This document shows, one piece after another, positions 18,835-28,296 of a stretch of 64,000 nt of DNA; positions within the stretch are counted from its first letter, which is position 1, and every line of letters begins with the position of its first letter. A program made the translations under genes and the position numbers. Under the pieces are notes generated by a model that was given only the letters and a program-made list of their open reading frames with translations, had not been told where the DNA came from and ran no database searches. The stretch lies in the NCBI RefSeq assembly GCF_030122805.1, contig NZ_CP126080.1, positions 3,105,001-3,169,000 on the forward strand, in the 5' to 3' direction. Source of the stretch: Mesobacillus sp. AQ2. GTDB lineage: Bacteria; Bacillota; Bacilli; Bacillales; Cytobacillaceae.

Positions 18835-19908
18835 CTAGTAAAAATTTCTTCTTTGAGCATATGATCTTGTGTCGATTCCTCTTTGGACAAGCCAGTGATG
18901 TGTTTTTCCTGAGATAACAATAGGGACCTGATGAAGTTCATCGATTGTATGTACACCAAGGGCCGTCATGATGAAGGCAATCTCTTCTTTTATCATTGAA
19001 ATTTCTTTGATCAATCCCTCTGTTCCATGCTCCATCAAAATTTTCAGAAGGGATCCTGCCATTGCAGCTGCGGCTGCACCTGAGGCAAGCCCTTTAACGA
19101 TATCGAGGCTTGTCTGGATTCCTCCTGAAGCAATGACGGATAGGTCCTGAACAGCGGACTTCGCTTCAATGATGGATGCTGCAGTCGGGATTCCCCAATC
19201 CTCAAAAAATGTGAGCAGCCGGTCCCTTCGCTTATTTTCGATTTCCGCAAAATTGGTACCGCCAAAACCGCCTACATCAATATAACGAATCCCATGAGCA
19301 AAAAGTTTGGCTGCAGTCTCTGCGCTTATGCCAAACCCGACCTCTTTGACAATCACAGGGACGCCGATATTCTGTTCAATTTCAGCAATTCTATCCAATG
19401 CACCGATGAATTTTCTGTCTCCCTCGGGCATTGTCAATTCCTGTACAACATTTAAATGTATTTGCAGACCATTGGCCTTGATCATTTCGACCGCGGCTCT
19501 TGCCTGCTCGACCGTTGCTTCACTGCCCAGATTGGCAAGCAGGATGCCGTCAGGGTGCATTTCCCTGACAATCTCATAAGTCCTCCGCTCTTCCGGATTT
19601 CTTAAGGCTGACATTTGCGACCCTACAGCGATAGCCGACCCTGTCTCTCTTGCAGCTATAGCTAATTCACGGTTGATCCTGAAGGTCCGTTCCCCGCCGC
19701 CACCTGTCATTGCATTTATAAAAATTGGCGAACTTAAAGAAAGTTCGCCAATTTGTGTCTGCAATTTTACTGAATCAAGATCAGTTCCAGGCAAGCTTTG
19801 GTTTACAAACTTAATATCATCAAAACCGGTTAGCAGCTTCTGGCCCGTTTCGAGGGCATATTGAATATGGTCCCATTTCCTTTTTGATCTCGACAAATCT
19901 ATCACCAT
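18835..19908 (-). CDS. fni: Isopentenyl-diphosphate delta-isomerase, type 2
   Basis: FMN- and NADPH-dependent isomerase that interconverts IPP and DMAPP for isoprenoids, including the menaquinone tail. The 357-residue protein has the flavin and substrate regions [41 protein letters not shown] and [13 protein letters not shown]. Its ATG overlaps the stop of ypfD by one base (TAATG), so they are coupled, as in B. subtilis. Confidence 0.95.
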   Translation of the reverse strand: MVIDLSRSKRKWDHIQYALETGQKLLTGFDDIKFVNQSLPGTDLDSVKLQTQIGELSLSSPIFINAMTGGGGERTFRINRELAIAARETGSAIAVGSQMSALRNPEERRTYEIVREMHPDGILLANLGSEATVEQARAAVEMIKANGLQIHLNVVQELTMPEGDRKFIGALDRIAEIEQNIGVPVIVKEVGFGISAETAAKLFAHGIRYIDVGGFGGTNFAEIENKRRDRLLTFFEDWGIPTAASIIEAKSAVQDLSVIASGGIQTSLDIVKGLASGAAAAAMAGSLLKILMEHGTEGLIKEISMIKEEIAFIMTALGVHTIDELHQVPIVISGKTHHWLVQRGIDTRSYAQRRNFY

Positions 19909-21047
19909 TACTGTTTAAGATTCTTTAGCTTGTCTCCAATCATATCACCAAGGCTGAAACCTTTTGTTTCTTCAGGAAGTTCGTAGTCAAAAACTTCATT
20001 GCTTTCTCTTTCCTCGAACTCCTTCATGCTGAGTGATAATCGTTGGTCTTCCTTGTTTACATCGAGGACTTTTACCTTTACAGTCTGCCCTTCCTGGAGA
20101 ACTTCATGCGGTGTCCCGATGTGTTTATGCGAAATTTGTGAAATATGCACCAGACCTTCTACTCCAGGGAATACTTCGACAAACGCTCCATAAGAAACCA
20201 AACGCTTGACCGTACCTTCCAGTGTGCTGCCCTTTGGTGCCTTATCATCGATATCAGCCCATGGTCCAGGCAGTGTTTCTTTAATTGATAGAGAAATACG
20301 CTCATTGTCACGGTCCACGCTCAAGACTTTAACCTGGACCTGCTGCCCTTCCTGGACAACATCGGATGGTTTTTCTACATGCTCGTGGGATAGCTGTGAA
20401 ATATGAACAAGTCCATCAACTCCGCCAATATCAACGAAGGCACCGAAGTCAGTAATCCTTTGGACTGTACCTTCGATAACCTGTCCTGATTGGATGGAAG
20501 CGAGCAGGTCCTGCTTTTTCTTCCCTTGCTCTTCCTCAACGACAGCGCGATGAGAAAGGATCAGACGGTTTTTCTCCTTCTCGAGTTCCACGATTTTAAA
20601 GCTTAGCGTTTTTCCTTTATAGTCAGAGAAATCTTCGACAAAATGGGATTCCACCAGGGATGCCGGCACAAAACCGCGGACACCCAGATCGACAACCAAG
20701 CCGCCTTTAACGACATCTTTAACTTCAGCATCGAAAACTTCTCCGCTTTCGAACTTGCCTTTAAGCTCTTCCCATGCTTTCTCGGCGTCAACTTTTCTTT
20801 TCGAAAGGATTAAAGCTTCCTCTTCAACCTTCTGTACTTCCAGTTCCAGTTCATCCCCTACCGAAACTGCATCTTCAGCTTTTTCAACATGAAGGCTTGA
20901 AAGCTCACTGATCGGAATGATTCCATCGAGCTTGCTTCCTTCGATATCTACCAATACCTGCTTTTCTTCCACTTTTGTTACCTGGCCCTTGACACGGTCG
21001 CCAGCCTCAAAATTCTTTACTTCTACTTGATTCATATCTTCTGACAT
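19908..21047 (-). CDS. ypfD: S1-domain RNA-binding protein, ribosomal protein S1 homologue
   Basis: Contains four S1 (OB-fold) RNA-binding repeats: about residues 14-85, 100-165, 185-255 and 270-345, recognisable by [39 protein letters not shown] and [20 protein letters not shown]. At 379 residues it is shorter than the six-domain S1 of Gram-negatives, as usual in Firmicutes. The ATG follows AGGAGGAG. Likely cytosolic, contacting ribosomes or mRNA; not all Bacillus homologues are essential. Confidence 0.93.
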   Translation of the reverse strand: MSEDMNQVEVKNFEAGDRVKGQVTKVEEKQVLVDIEGSKLDGIIPISELSSLHVEKAEDAVSVGDELELEVQKVEEEALILSKRKVDAEKAWEELKGKFESGEVFDAEVKDVVKGGLVVDLGVRGFVPASLVESHFVEDFSDYKGKTLSFKIVELEKEKNRLILSHRAVVEEEQGKKKQDLLASIQSGQVIEGTVQRITDFGAFVDIGGVDGLVHISQLSHEHVEKPSDVVQEGQQVQVKVLSVDRDNERISLSIKETLPGPWADIDDKAPKGSTLEGTVKRLVSYGAFVEVFPGVEGLVHISQISHKHIGTPHEVLQEGQTVKVKVLDVNKEDQRLSLSMKEFEERESNEVFDYELPEETKGFSLGDMIGDKLKNLKQ

Positions 21048-21202
21048 ATGTACTCCTCCTTAATCCATGACTGCTGCAAATATATGCATTATGGCGAAAA
21101 CGCCATTTAAAAACACCTTAAATTAGCCACTAAGTGAAAATTCTAAAAATATCTCTTCTTAATAACTTCTTACAAACAGACATTTTTGTCAAGCAAGAAA
21201 CC

Positions 21203-21790
21203 TTACTTGTACTCGTTGATCAGTTTCTGGATTTCTCCCATAATCAAATCAGTGGTCTGTTCGGCATTTAATTTTTTTTCCTTAATGGATTCCATATCAA
21301 TTGGCTTACCATATACCACCTTCAATTTCTTGAATGCTTTGTATGGACCGATGACCGCGCACGGCACAACATGTGCATCGGATCGGAGAGCAAAGAAGCC
21401 TGCACCTGCTAGACCTTTGCCCATTTCACCTGTCTTGCTTCTTGTTCCCTCTGGAAACAAACCTAAAACCTTTCCATCCTTTAAAATTCCAAGACCCTTC
21501 CTTAACGCTTCCCTGTCGCTCATACCCCTCTTGACCGGAAAAGCATTCAAGTGCGGAACAATTTTCCCAAGTACGGGAACGGAGAATAATTCCTCTTTTG
21601 CCATGAAATAGACTGGACGGGGTGCGGTAATGCCAACAACCGGGGGATCAAGATTGTCGATGTGATTGGCACATAGCAGTACACCGCCATCGGCAGGTAC
21701 ATTCTCCCTGCCGATTACCTCAATACGATAAACTGGTTTTAATACAGCATTCACTAAAGACCTAACAAAGGAATAAACCGTCACTTTCAT
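21203..21790 (-). CDS. plsC: 1-acyl-sn-glycerol-3-phosphate acyltransferase
   Basis: Second acylation of phosphatidic acid synthesis at the membrane. The 195-residue protein has the catalytic HX4D motif in [13 protein letters not shown] and the substrate motif [11 protein letters not shown], plus [10 protein letters not shown]. Begins inside cmk by a 4-base overlap, giving a cmk-plsC-ypfD-fni order typical of Bacillus. Confidence 0.95.
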   Translation of the reverse strand: MKVTVYSFVRSLVNAVLKPVYRIEVIGRENVPADGGVLLCANHIDNLDPPVVGITAPRPVYFMAKEELFSVPVLGKIVPHLNAFPVKRGMSDREALRKGLGILKDGKVLGLFPEGTRSKTGEMGKGLAGAGFFALRSDAHVVPCAVIGPYKAFKKLKVVYGKPIDMESIKEKKLNAEQTTDLIMGEIQKLINEYK

Positions 21791-22461
21791 CCGATCCTTT
21801 CAAGCGCCAAACTCATTATTTTTTCCACTACATCAGCAATCGTGAGCGAAGTGGTATCTATTTCGACTGCATCGCCTGCCTTTTTCAAAGGAGCTACTTC
21901 CCGCTCGGAATCAATCTTGTCCCGTGCGGCGATTTCTTCTTTTAGCTTTTCAAGATCGGATGGGAAGCCTTTCTGGATGTTTTCGTCATGTCGGCGCTGT
22001 GCCCTTTCCTCAACACTTGCAAGCAAAAAGACCTTTACTTCCGCATTTGGCAGTACATGTGTGCCAATATCCCTTCCATCCATAACTACTCCGCCATCTC
22101 GGGCAAAGGCCTGCTGACGCTTGACCATTTCCTTCCTGACCAATTCATGGACGGCTACATAAGAAACCTGGTTGGTGACCTCTGAGCTTCTTATGTCATT
22201 AGTGACCTCGATTCCATCCAATAACACCTTCTGGCCCATTTCTCCTGGCTGAAGTTCAATCAACGTATTATTTAAGATATCAATCAACTGGGCTTCATGA
22301 TCAAGCCGGGCTTCTTTTTGCAGAGCTTTGTATGTAAGAGCCCTGTACATTGCACCTGTATCAATATATACATATGTCAGTTTTTCAGCCACAATTTTAG
22401 CTACCGTGCTTTTACCTGCTGCAGCAGGGCCATCAATGGCAATTGAAATTCGTTTATTCAT
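21787..22461 (-). CDS. cmk: Cytidylate kinase
   Basis: Phosphorylates CMP and dCMP with ATP. The 224-residue protein has P-loop [20 protein letters not shown] at the start, [17 protein letters not shown], and [19 protein letters not shown]. Start at 22461 with an AGGAGG-type site. Heads the operon with plsC, ypfD and fni. Confidence 0.97.
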   Translation of the reverse strand: MNKRISIAIDGPAAAGKSTVAKIVAEKLTYVYIDTGAMYRALTYKALQKEARLDHEAQLIDILNNTLIELQPGEMGQKVLLDGIEVTNDIRSSEVTNQVSYVAVHELVRKEMVKRQQAFARDGGVVMDGRDIGTHVLPNAEVKVFLLASVEERAQRRHDENIQKGFPSDLEKLKEEIAARDKIDSEREVAPLKKAGDAVEIDTTSLTIADVVEKIMSLALERIG

Positions 22462-22593
22462 ATTTCCTCCTGGTACTCCTTGTTGTTCATTTATATTCTC
22501 TTATATTTTAACACAAAAATCTGTTCATCCTCGTCCATCATGACTTTTTTTAAGTCACTTTAGAAAACTTACCCGTTTCGTTTTCTGTGCATT

Positions 22594-22622
22594 AAAATAA
22601 GCAGGCTTTCCACCTGCTTATT
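22594..22622 (-). terminator. Terminator overlapping the ypfB stop
   Basis: AATAAGCAGG pairs with CCTGCTTATT; TTTTAATG follows on the minus strand. The stem's upstream arm includes the ypfB stop codon. Confidence 0.75.
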
Positions 22623-22800
22623 CTTTGCTTCGGATTGAATTCAGGACTTCTGAATGATTATTGTCAGTAACTCCCTCGTACTGGGTAATCTGTTTCAGTT
22701 CTGGAAAAGCATCGAGTTTATGGAAAAATATCTGGGCTATGATGAGAAAGATAAATTGAATGATCGCGATTTTGATTAAGATTCTTTCAAATGTTTTCAT
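22618..22800 (-). CDS. ypfB: YpfB-like small membrane protein (DUF5359 type)
   Basis: The 60-residue protein begins MKTFERILIKIAIIQFIFL, one membrane helix, followed by a soluble tail with ITQYEGVTDNN. The N-terminus and the YEGVT motif match what I recall of YpfB. Located between cmk and motI as in B. subtilis. Function unknown. Confidence 0.75.
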   Translation of the reverse strand: MKTFERILIKIAIIQFIFLIIAQIFFHKLDAFPELKQITQYEGVTDNNHSEVLNSIRSKE

Positions 22801-22866
22801 ATCTTTTTGCTCCCGTATTAAAACTTTTATTCTATTATTGGAGCAAACTGAAACATTTATTCCAAT

Positions 22867-23526
22867 TTAAATCGGGAGTCCTTTTTTCTTCATTTCAAGC
22901 TGTCGTTCGAAACAGAATCTTAGCAGAACCTGCCTATCGGTGCCAGAAGTATCAAAAAACTGGACAGAAGCCTTGTTCTTATGGCCTTGACCCTCAATGA
23001 TCCTCACAATCCTTCCGCGGAACTTCCGGTATTCATACTCACCATTTTGCATCGGCAGGACAAACCAGCACGCAAGCTCCATACCCTGTTTCAAGCTGCT
23101 ATTCTTATCGATTAGCAGCGCTGATCCTCCAGCGCTGATATCATCAGTGACAGTTGTAAAAGGAGCGAATTCTCCTTTGTCAGAATGGACAGCCACATCG
23201 ATGGAAGTTTCCACCCGTACATATTGCCGTCTCTGGACCTTGATTAAATGGTCCTTGCCTGGATAGGAAAGAATCACCATTGGGATGTTGAGCTTGATCC
23301 TTCCTTTTACTTCTGTATGAAAGGTGTAGCTCGAACCCGATTCAGTGACAAAATTAGCTTTCAATGGCGTTCCTTCAAGCAGGAAAACTGTTCTATTTGT
23401 TTTCATATTCACAGGATAATCAATATACAGGTCATTTCCTTTTTTTTCTACAAGTTTACATTTATATTGTTCAAAGCTATCGGAATACTTATGCTCAAGG
23501 ATTATGTTGTCACCGATTTTTATCAT
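22867..23526 (-). CDS. motI: PilZ-domain flagellar brake protein (YpfA/MotI-like)
   Basis: Cyclic-di-GMP effector that in B. subtilis disengages the flagellar stator MotA. The 219-residue protein has an N-terminal YcgR-like domain (IGDNIILEHKYSDSF) and a C-terminal PilZ domain with the c-di-GMP contacts in QRRQYVRVE (RxxxR) and the matching DISAGG. The start at 23526 (MIKIGDN) has GGAAGTGG upstream; a 30-residue upstream extension has no support and would make the protein longer than its homologues. Confidence 0.9.
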   Translation of the reverse strand: MIKIGDNIILEHKYSDSFEQYKCKLVEKKGNDLYIDYPVNMKTNRTVFLLEGTPLKANFVTESGSSYTFHTEVKGRIKLNIPMVILSYPGKDHLIKVQRRQYVRVETSIDVAVHSDKGEFAPFTTVTDDISAGGSALLIDKNSSLKQGMELACWFVLPMQNGEYEYRKFRGRIVRIIEGQGHKNKASVQFFDTSGTDRQVLLRFCFERQLEMKKKGLPI

Positions 23527-23663
23527 TGCTAATCCACTTCCCCACATTCTGTCTAGGCTGTTGTTCATTATGTCTATATCATTTTTATTATGACATGCTG
23601 CATCGAGTTGGTGCAATAGTCCTTTATTGGATTAATTTGACAAGATCAACTTTTTAAAAAAAG

Positions 23664-23966
23664 CTGTTGATTTTCATTCCAGTCGCTTCGCTATCCGCTG
23701 GAAGAATATGAAAAAGACCAAATGCCGTCTTTTTACATAAGCAATTCTTCCTTGGGGCTGGCGCTGAGTCCTCGCCGCTTTGCTCCTGCGGGGTGCAAAT
23801 GATTCCTCACGTGAATCATTTCACCTAGGTCTCACCTGACCAGCTGCGCCCGCAGGTTATTGATTAGCTTCCTCGAACCTGCCCACGCGCGAAGGAAATG
23901 CGTTAGCATTTTCGAGGAGTCTACGCGCCTTCCACTACAATCAACAGGATTTAGAAATCAACATTC
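23664..23966. repeat. Dispersed structured repeat, copy 2 (303 bp)
   Basis: Aligns along its full length with 10815-11117, in the same orientation. Ends carry the perfect inverted repeat TGTTGATTT / AAATCAACA. Internal stems: GGAAGAAT / ATTCTTCC, AAAGAC / GTCTTT, CCTGCGGG / CCCGCAGG, AAATGATTC / GAATCATTT, AAATGC / GCATTT, CCTCGAA / TTCGAGG. Lies between motI and the ypeB terminator; no coding capacity shared with copy 1. The remaining bases 23527-23663 show nothing else. Confidence 0.92.
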
Positions 23967-23982
23967 AGATTCAACAGAGCCA

Positions 23983-24015
23983 CAAAAAAAAAGGGAAAGC
24001 AGCTTGGCTTTCCCT
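23983..24015 (-). terminator. Terminator after ypeB
   Basis: GGGAAAGC pairs with GCTTTCCC, followed by TTTTTTTTTG on the minus strand; the stem reaches the ypeB stop codon. Confidence 0.85.
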
Positions 24016-25363
24016 ATACTACATTTTCATAAACGGGTTCTGCATTATGAAGCTTTTCTACTTTTTCTTCCGTGCCATCTTCTGCATTAATGTAGATCCT
24101 GAACGTATCATTTCCGAGAGTTCCTGTGAATTCATAGCACAACACCTCTTCATTAAGATCGTTCATGATTATGGCCTTTTTCTCATCCATTATTTTCAGG
24201 TTTGGATTGACCTTCTTCTTTGCCTCTTCATTCGTAATTCCTGGTTGTGGAATTTCCCTTGCTTTATTGGATTTTAAATAGTCCTCGGCTGAGAAGCCGA
24301 TGATATCACCATTATCCAGCGCTACCTTCATATTGATCGCGTCAGGATAAATTCTGACATCATCCTGTACACCGACAAAAGTAAAGACACCGATATTATC
24401 ATATTGGGCACTTTCGAACAGGTCCAGGTTTTCAAAATTATGCTCTTTCAGGAAGGCGATTGCCTTGTTGGATGCATCATTCAGACTCAATTTTTGATTT
24501 TTCACATCACGGTTAAGTAAAAACCAGATTGGATATCCGCCTTTCTTGGTGATATCCATATTTGCCTCAAGCTTTGTTTTGGGATCCTGGATCGATACGC
24601 TATAAAAACCATAGTCCGATCCTTTTCCATTTTGTGTGACCTTCACATCACCCGCATTTCCGACAGGTGCATATTTCCGAGTGATCCGGACCGCTTCATC
24701 TTTTGAGATTTTTTTACCTGGCAGCTTCTTAAAGTTTTCATCTTTTTTCTGAAGATTGATCTGTGCGGGCCCAAAATCTGTTTCAGAATAGCTTTCCACT
24801 GTCCTTTCTACCGTCTTGAATCCATCGATGATAGTGTTATCCGATTGGCCTTTTTCGGTAGCAAGAGCAAGCTCTACATCCATCCAGCGAAGATTATTCT
24901 CGAGAACCATATGCTGAACTTCTCTTAAATCCTGCTGAATTTCACCTGATTGCTCGTATAGAGTTTTTAGTGTTTCATATTCTTTATCGCTCAACGGCTC
25001 TTTATCCAGGTCCCGAACAGCCGTTTTATAGCTGAAGTTCCCGATATTCGCAAGGAACTCTTCCGTTTTATTGAAGGGCAGAAGAGTCAGGGGAAGCTGC
25101 CCGACATCACTATGAGCCTCTGATGTGATTTTCCAGACTTCTGCTAACTGAGGTGACAGGGAGCTCCTGGAATTCATCGCAAGTGTTGTGCCAATTTTAT
25201 CGTTCAATACATCCATTTGATAGGTCAGATCATGAAAAGCTCTTTGGTAATTATTCTCAGCATTAATCAGTACGGCTGTTTTTTCCCTGTGCTCCTGATA
25301 ACCCCAAAACGCAGTTCCGGCAATCCCAATGACGAGGACTGCAATGGCTATTCCTCTTAGCAT
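24014..25363 (-). CDS. ypeB: Germination protein YpeB
   Basis: Partner needed for SleB stability and placement in the spore. The 449-residue protein has an N-terminal membrane anchor (AIAVLVIGIAGTAFWGY), a long helical region, and C-terminal PepSY-type repeats (KISKDEAVRITRKYAPVG, NEEAKKKVNPNLKIMDEKKA). It directly follows sleB with a 12-base gap, the conserved sleB-ypeB operon expressed in the forespore. Confidence 0.95.
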   Translation of the reverse strand: MLRGIAIAVLVIGIAGTAFWGYQEHREKTAVLINAENNYQRAFHDLTYQMDVLNDKIGTTLAMNSRSSLSPQLAEVWKITSEAHSDVGQLPLTLLPFNKTEEFLANIGNFSYKTAVRDLDKEPLSDKEYETLKTLYEQSGEIQQDLREVQHMVLENNLRWMDVELALATEKGQSDNTIIDGFKTVERTVESYSETDFGPAQINLQKKDENFKKLPGKKISKDEAVRITRKYAPVGNAGDVKVTQNGKGSDYGFYSVSIQDPKTKLEANMDITKKGGYPIWFLLNRDVKNQKLSLNDASNKAIAFLKEHNFENLDLFESAQYDNIGVFTFVGVQDDVRIYPDAINMKVALDNGDIIGFSAEDYLKSNKAREIPQPGITNEEAKKKVNPNLKIMDEKKAIIMNDLNEEVLCYEFTGTLGNDTFRIYINAEDGTEEKVEKLHNAEPVYENVV

Positions 25364-25375
25364 TCCAACTCACCC

Positions 25376-26152
25376 CTATTTGCAAAAAATATGTTTCCCA
25401 ATTTTCTTGATTTGCGGCCTTCCCCATATCCAGGCGCTGGTCGCAGTATCGGGATTGAAATAGTACAAAGCATTTCCAGTCGGGTCCCAGCCATTGATTG
25501 CATCAAGGACGGCCTTTTTCGCCGTCTCATTTGGTGTCAGCCAAATCTGGCCATCCGCAACAGCAGTAAAAGCCCGAGGTTCAAAGATGACCCCTGAAAT
25601 GGTATTTGGAAAAGTTGCACTGTCCAGCCTGTTCAAGATCACTGCAGCAACAGCAACCTGCCCTGTATACGGTTCACCCCTTGATTCTCCATATACTGCA
25701 TTGGCCATAAGCTGAATATCATTCTGTGAAAACCCCTTCGGAGTATTCGTCGCCGCTGCTGGTTTGGGTGCTGCCTGATTTTGGCCGCCTGCTGCTTTTC
25801 CTGCGCCGGAAGTTTCGCCTCCCCAGGCAATCTTGGCATTAGGAGTCGCGTTTGCCAGCTTGATTTTGGTCTGCCATCCGGCAATCCCATCCACCTTCAT
25901 GCCAAACTCATATTGGAAATTCCTCAGAGCCCAATAGGTACCCCAGCCAAAAACTCCGTCGATTTTGCCAGTATAAAAGCCAATATGCTTAAGGCGTGAT
26001 TGAAGTTCAATTACATCCTCTCCTACAGCCCCCTGTTGCAGCACCTGGCTCGTAAACGCTTCAGCCCGTTGATCGACCTTGTTGAATTGCACTAAAGTCA
26101 AAACCAAAGCCAACGCGGCCATCACCTTCAAGATAGACCGATAATTCTTCAT
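25376..26152 (-). CDS. sleB: Spore cortex-lytic enzyme SleB
   Basis: Lytic transglycosylase that degrades spore cortex peptidoglycan in germination. The 258-residue protein has a signal peptide (MKNYRSILKVMAALALVL), a peptidoglycan-binding repeat (DVIELQSRLKHIGFYTGKID), a linker rich in Ala and Pro, and a C-terminal hydrolase domain with the catalytic glutamate in MANAVYGESRGEPYTGQ. The start at 26152 follows GGAGG; the in-frame TTG at 26170 is part of that site. No clear sigma-G promoter could be read upstream. Confidence 0.96.
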   Translation of the reverse strand: MKNYRSILKVMAALALVLTLVQFNKVDQRAEAFTSQVLQQGAVGEDVIELQSRLKHIGFYTGKIDGVFGWGTYWALRNFQYEFGMKVDGIAGWQTKIKLANATPNAKIAWGGETSGAGKAAGGQNQAAPKPAAATNTPKGFSQNDIQLMANAVYGESRGEPYTGQVAVAAVILNRLDSATFPNTISGVIFEPRAFTAVADGQIWLTPNETAKKAVLDAINGWDPTGNALYYFNPDTATSAWIWGRPQIKKIGKHIFCK

Positions 26153-26227
26153 TGATTTGCCAACCTCCAAAGATGTGAACTTAAAAGATTACTCTTATTT
26201 TTTGTTAAGAGATGACTTTTATTCCAC

Positions 26228-26266
26228 AAAACAAAAAAACCCTCCATTTTTTATAAATGAAGAGTT
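26228..26266 (-). terminator. Terminator after prsW
   Basis: AACTCTTCATT pairs imperfectly with AATGGAGGGTT, followed by TTTTTTG on the minus strand, directly after prsW. Confidence 0.72.
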
Positions 26267-26268
26267 TT

Positions 26269-26940
26269 TTAGATAGGAAATTGTTTATCAATGTGTTGCA
26301 GTGTCAGCACTCTTGCTTTTTTCACTTTTCTAAGGCCCAGCCACCAGAGGAATATCATGAATGGGATCATCAGTACCATCCAGTCTTCCCTCGTCATCAG
26401 GATAAAATCATAAATCCCATGGAGCAGGACTGGAACTGACAACGAAAGCAACACCCATTTCTTTGGTGAGTCTGGGGCGAATTTTGCTTTCCCTATATAA
26501 TACCCCATGATGACACCAAAGAGCGCATGGCTGGAAACCGGCAGCAACGCTCTCCCTATTGCATCCTGGAGTCCATTGGCAAGCAGGTAAAAGATATTTT
26601 CCGCAGACGCGAATCCAAGCGAAACAGAAACGCTGTAAATGATTCCATCATAATGCTCATCAAATGCAATATGCTGGAAAATAGTGTAGTAAAGTATAAA
26701 CCACTTGAAAAATTCTTCTAAAAGACCAACTGTACCAAACGCCTTGGAAAAGTCCCCCTGGAACAGTCCTTCAGCAGCAAGGACGTATTGGATGAACATA
26801 AGGGGAAATACAAGCAATGCACCGAATATAAACATTTTAAACACCAGAGATAGCGGTTCTGAGTCATATTGGTCCTTCAAATAAAAATAGCTTAACAGCG
26901 CCAGACCCGGAGCTACCCCGGCAGTAACTATTCCCAGCAT
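26269..26940 (-). CDS. prsW: Site-1 intramembrane protease PrsW
   Basis: Membrane protease that makes the first cut in the anti-sigma factor RsiW in response to envelope stress. The 223-residue protein begins [20 protein letters not shown] with many membrane spans; the active-site pattern is present: paired glutamates in [12 protein letters not shown], histidine in [13 protein letters not shown] and [12 protein letters not shown]. The start at 26940 has AGAGGA six bases upstream; an in-frame TTG at 26958 would precede that site. Confidence 0.93.
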   Translation of the reverse strand: MLGIVTAGVAPGLALLSYFYLKDQYDSEPLSLVFKMFIFGALLVFPLMFIQYVLAAEGLFQGDFSKAFGTVGLLEEFFKWFILYYTIFQHIAFDEHYDGIIYSVSVSLGFASAENIFYLLANGLQDAIGRALLPVSSHALFGVIMGYYIGKAKFAPDSPKKWVLLSLSVPVLLHGIYDFILMTREDWMVLMIPFMIFLWWLGLRKVKKARVLTLQHIDKQFPI

Positions 26941-27044
26941 ATGCTGTCCTCTTTTCAATTTGTTTTTTTAATCGTATCATGTAATTAGAAGAAAGAAAAT
27001 GGATTATTATTCTTTCTCGATTGGTCTTTTCGGAGGTAATAGTC

Positions 27045-28016
27045 TTGAAGAAAAATATTTTATTGATCCACACAGGCGGAACCATTTCCATGAGCGAGGA
27101 TACAAGCGGCGCAGTAAAACCTGGCAGAAACAATCCTTTGACACAAGGCACTGAACTTCTGTCAGGCATTGCCAATCTAATCATCGAAGAACCTTTTAAT
27201 TTGCCCTCACCGCATATCACTCCAAAAGAGATGATGAGGTTAAAACTTATCCTTGAGGAATATGGCAGAAAAGGGGATATCGACGGAGCTGTGATCACCC
27301 ACGGCACAGATACACTCGAAGAAACAGCCTATTTTTTAGACCTTACCTGCCAGGCAGGCTTCCCGATTGTTGTAACCGGCGCGATGCGTTCCAGCAATGA
27401 AATAGGTTCTGATGGTCTTTATAATCTGATATCATCAATCCGGGTCGCTTCCAGTCCCGAGGCAATTGGACAAGGTGTACTTGTTGTTCTTAATGATGAA
27501 ATCCACACAGCAGTCAACGTTACAAAAACGCATACAAGCAATATCTCAACTTTCCAAAGTCCACAATATGGACCACTTGGCATTGTGACTAAAAGGGGGG
27601 TTCTTTTCCATCACACTCCTACGAAGCATGAAAATTACCCTGTGCAGGATATCAGCAAAAACGTATTCCTGATTAAGGCGCATGCAGGGATGGACTCCTC
27701 TCTCTTGAATGCCATTCTCGGCCTGGAAGTGGATGGTGTCGTTATCGAAGCACTTGGACAGGGAAATCTCCCCCCGGCTGCTCTTGAAGGAGTGAAAAAG
27801 TTCATCGAGAATAATATCCCGGTGGTGATCGTATCCCGAAGTTACGCTGGAATCGTCCAGGATGTATACGGCTATAAAGGCGGAGGAAAACACCTGAAAG
27901 AAATGGGTGTCATCTTCTCAAACGGCCTCAACGGACAGAAAGCGAGGATCAAACTGCTCGTCGCCCTTGCCAAAACGGACAAAATGTATGAAATAGCTGA
28001 GATGTTCATGTTTTAA
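27045..28016 (+). CDS. Asparaginase
   Basis: Hydrolyses L-asparagine to aspartate and ammonia. The 323-residue protein has the first catalytic threonine in LLIHTGGTISMSED and the second motif VITHGTDTLEETAYFL, and later IVVTGAMRSSNEIGSDG. The start is TTG at 27045, 8 bases after GGAGG; longer in-frame starts would include that site. The protein differs clearly from remembered B. subtilis AnsA, so I give no symbol. Plus strand, divergent from prsW. Localisation: no signal peptide, so cytosolic. Confidence 0.9.
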   Translation: MKKNILLIHTGGTISMSEDTSGAVKPGRNNPLTQGTELLSGIANLIIEEPFNLPSPHITPKEMMRLKLILEEYGRKGDIDGAVITHGTDTLEETAYFLDLTCQAGFPIVVTGAMRSSNEIGSDGLYNLISSIRVASSPEAIGQGVLVVLNDEIHTAVNVTKTHTSNISTFQSPQYGPLGIVTKRGVLFHHTPTKHENYPVQDISKNVFLIKAHAGMDSSLLNAILGLEVDGVVIEALGQGNLPPAALEGVKKFIENNIPVVIVSRSYAGIVQDVYGYKGGGKHLKEMGVIFSNGLNGQKARIKLLVALAKTDKMYEIAEMFMF

Positions 28017-28018
28017 CA

Positions 28019-28115
28019 AAGCTCTTTTCTCAAACTTAGTTGCTATTGACTACTAAATGGGATTGAATGACCTAGTTTTCTTCATAAAATTAAAGCTATT
28101 ATGAGAAAAGAGCTT
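28019..28115. repeat. 97-bp element with perfect 14-bp terminal inverted repeats
   Basis: AAGCTCTTTTCTCA at 28019-28032 and its exact complement TGAGAAAAGAGCTT at 28102-28115, with 69 bases between. It starts 2 bases after the asparaginase stop. No target duplication is obvious. A smaller internal copy AAGCT (28093) also pairs with the right end. It could be a MITE-like remnant, a long-loop terminator, or an mRNA 3' structure. Confidence 0.6.
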
Positions 28116-28225
28116 GCACACTTAAAAACGAACAGCAAAATGGCTTTATAGCACGTTAAAATCGGCTTTAAGATTTTAAAAACACTATTTACGAAAACAG
28201 CCTTTAACAACAACATAAGTATATG

Positions 28226-28263
28226 AAAAAGCGGTGCCTTGCATGCAATCAGGCACCGCTTTC
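28226..28263 (-). terminator. Terminator after ypdA (possibly bidirectional)
   Basis: Perfect stem GCGGTGCCT / AGGCACCGC; T-run TTTTTC on the minus strand and TTTCTTTC on the plus strand, so it could also end asparaginase transcripts. Confidence 0.88.
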
Positions 28264-28296
28264 TTTCAGTGATTCAGCTTATATTTTTGATTGAAG

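Noticed and set aside
22867..23616. Longer motI start at 23616
   Set aside because: The added 30 residues have no ribosome binding site and exceed family length; the ATG at 23526 fits better.
23860..24090. 76-residue plus-strand ORF
   Set aside because: Starts in the dispersed repeat and runs antisense into ypeB; not conserved in copy 1.
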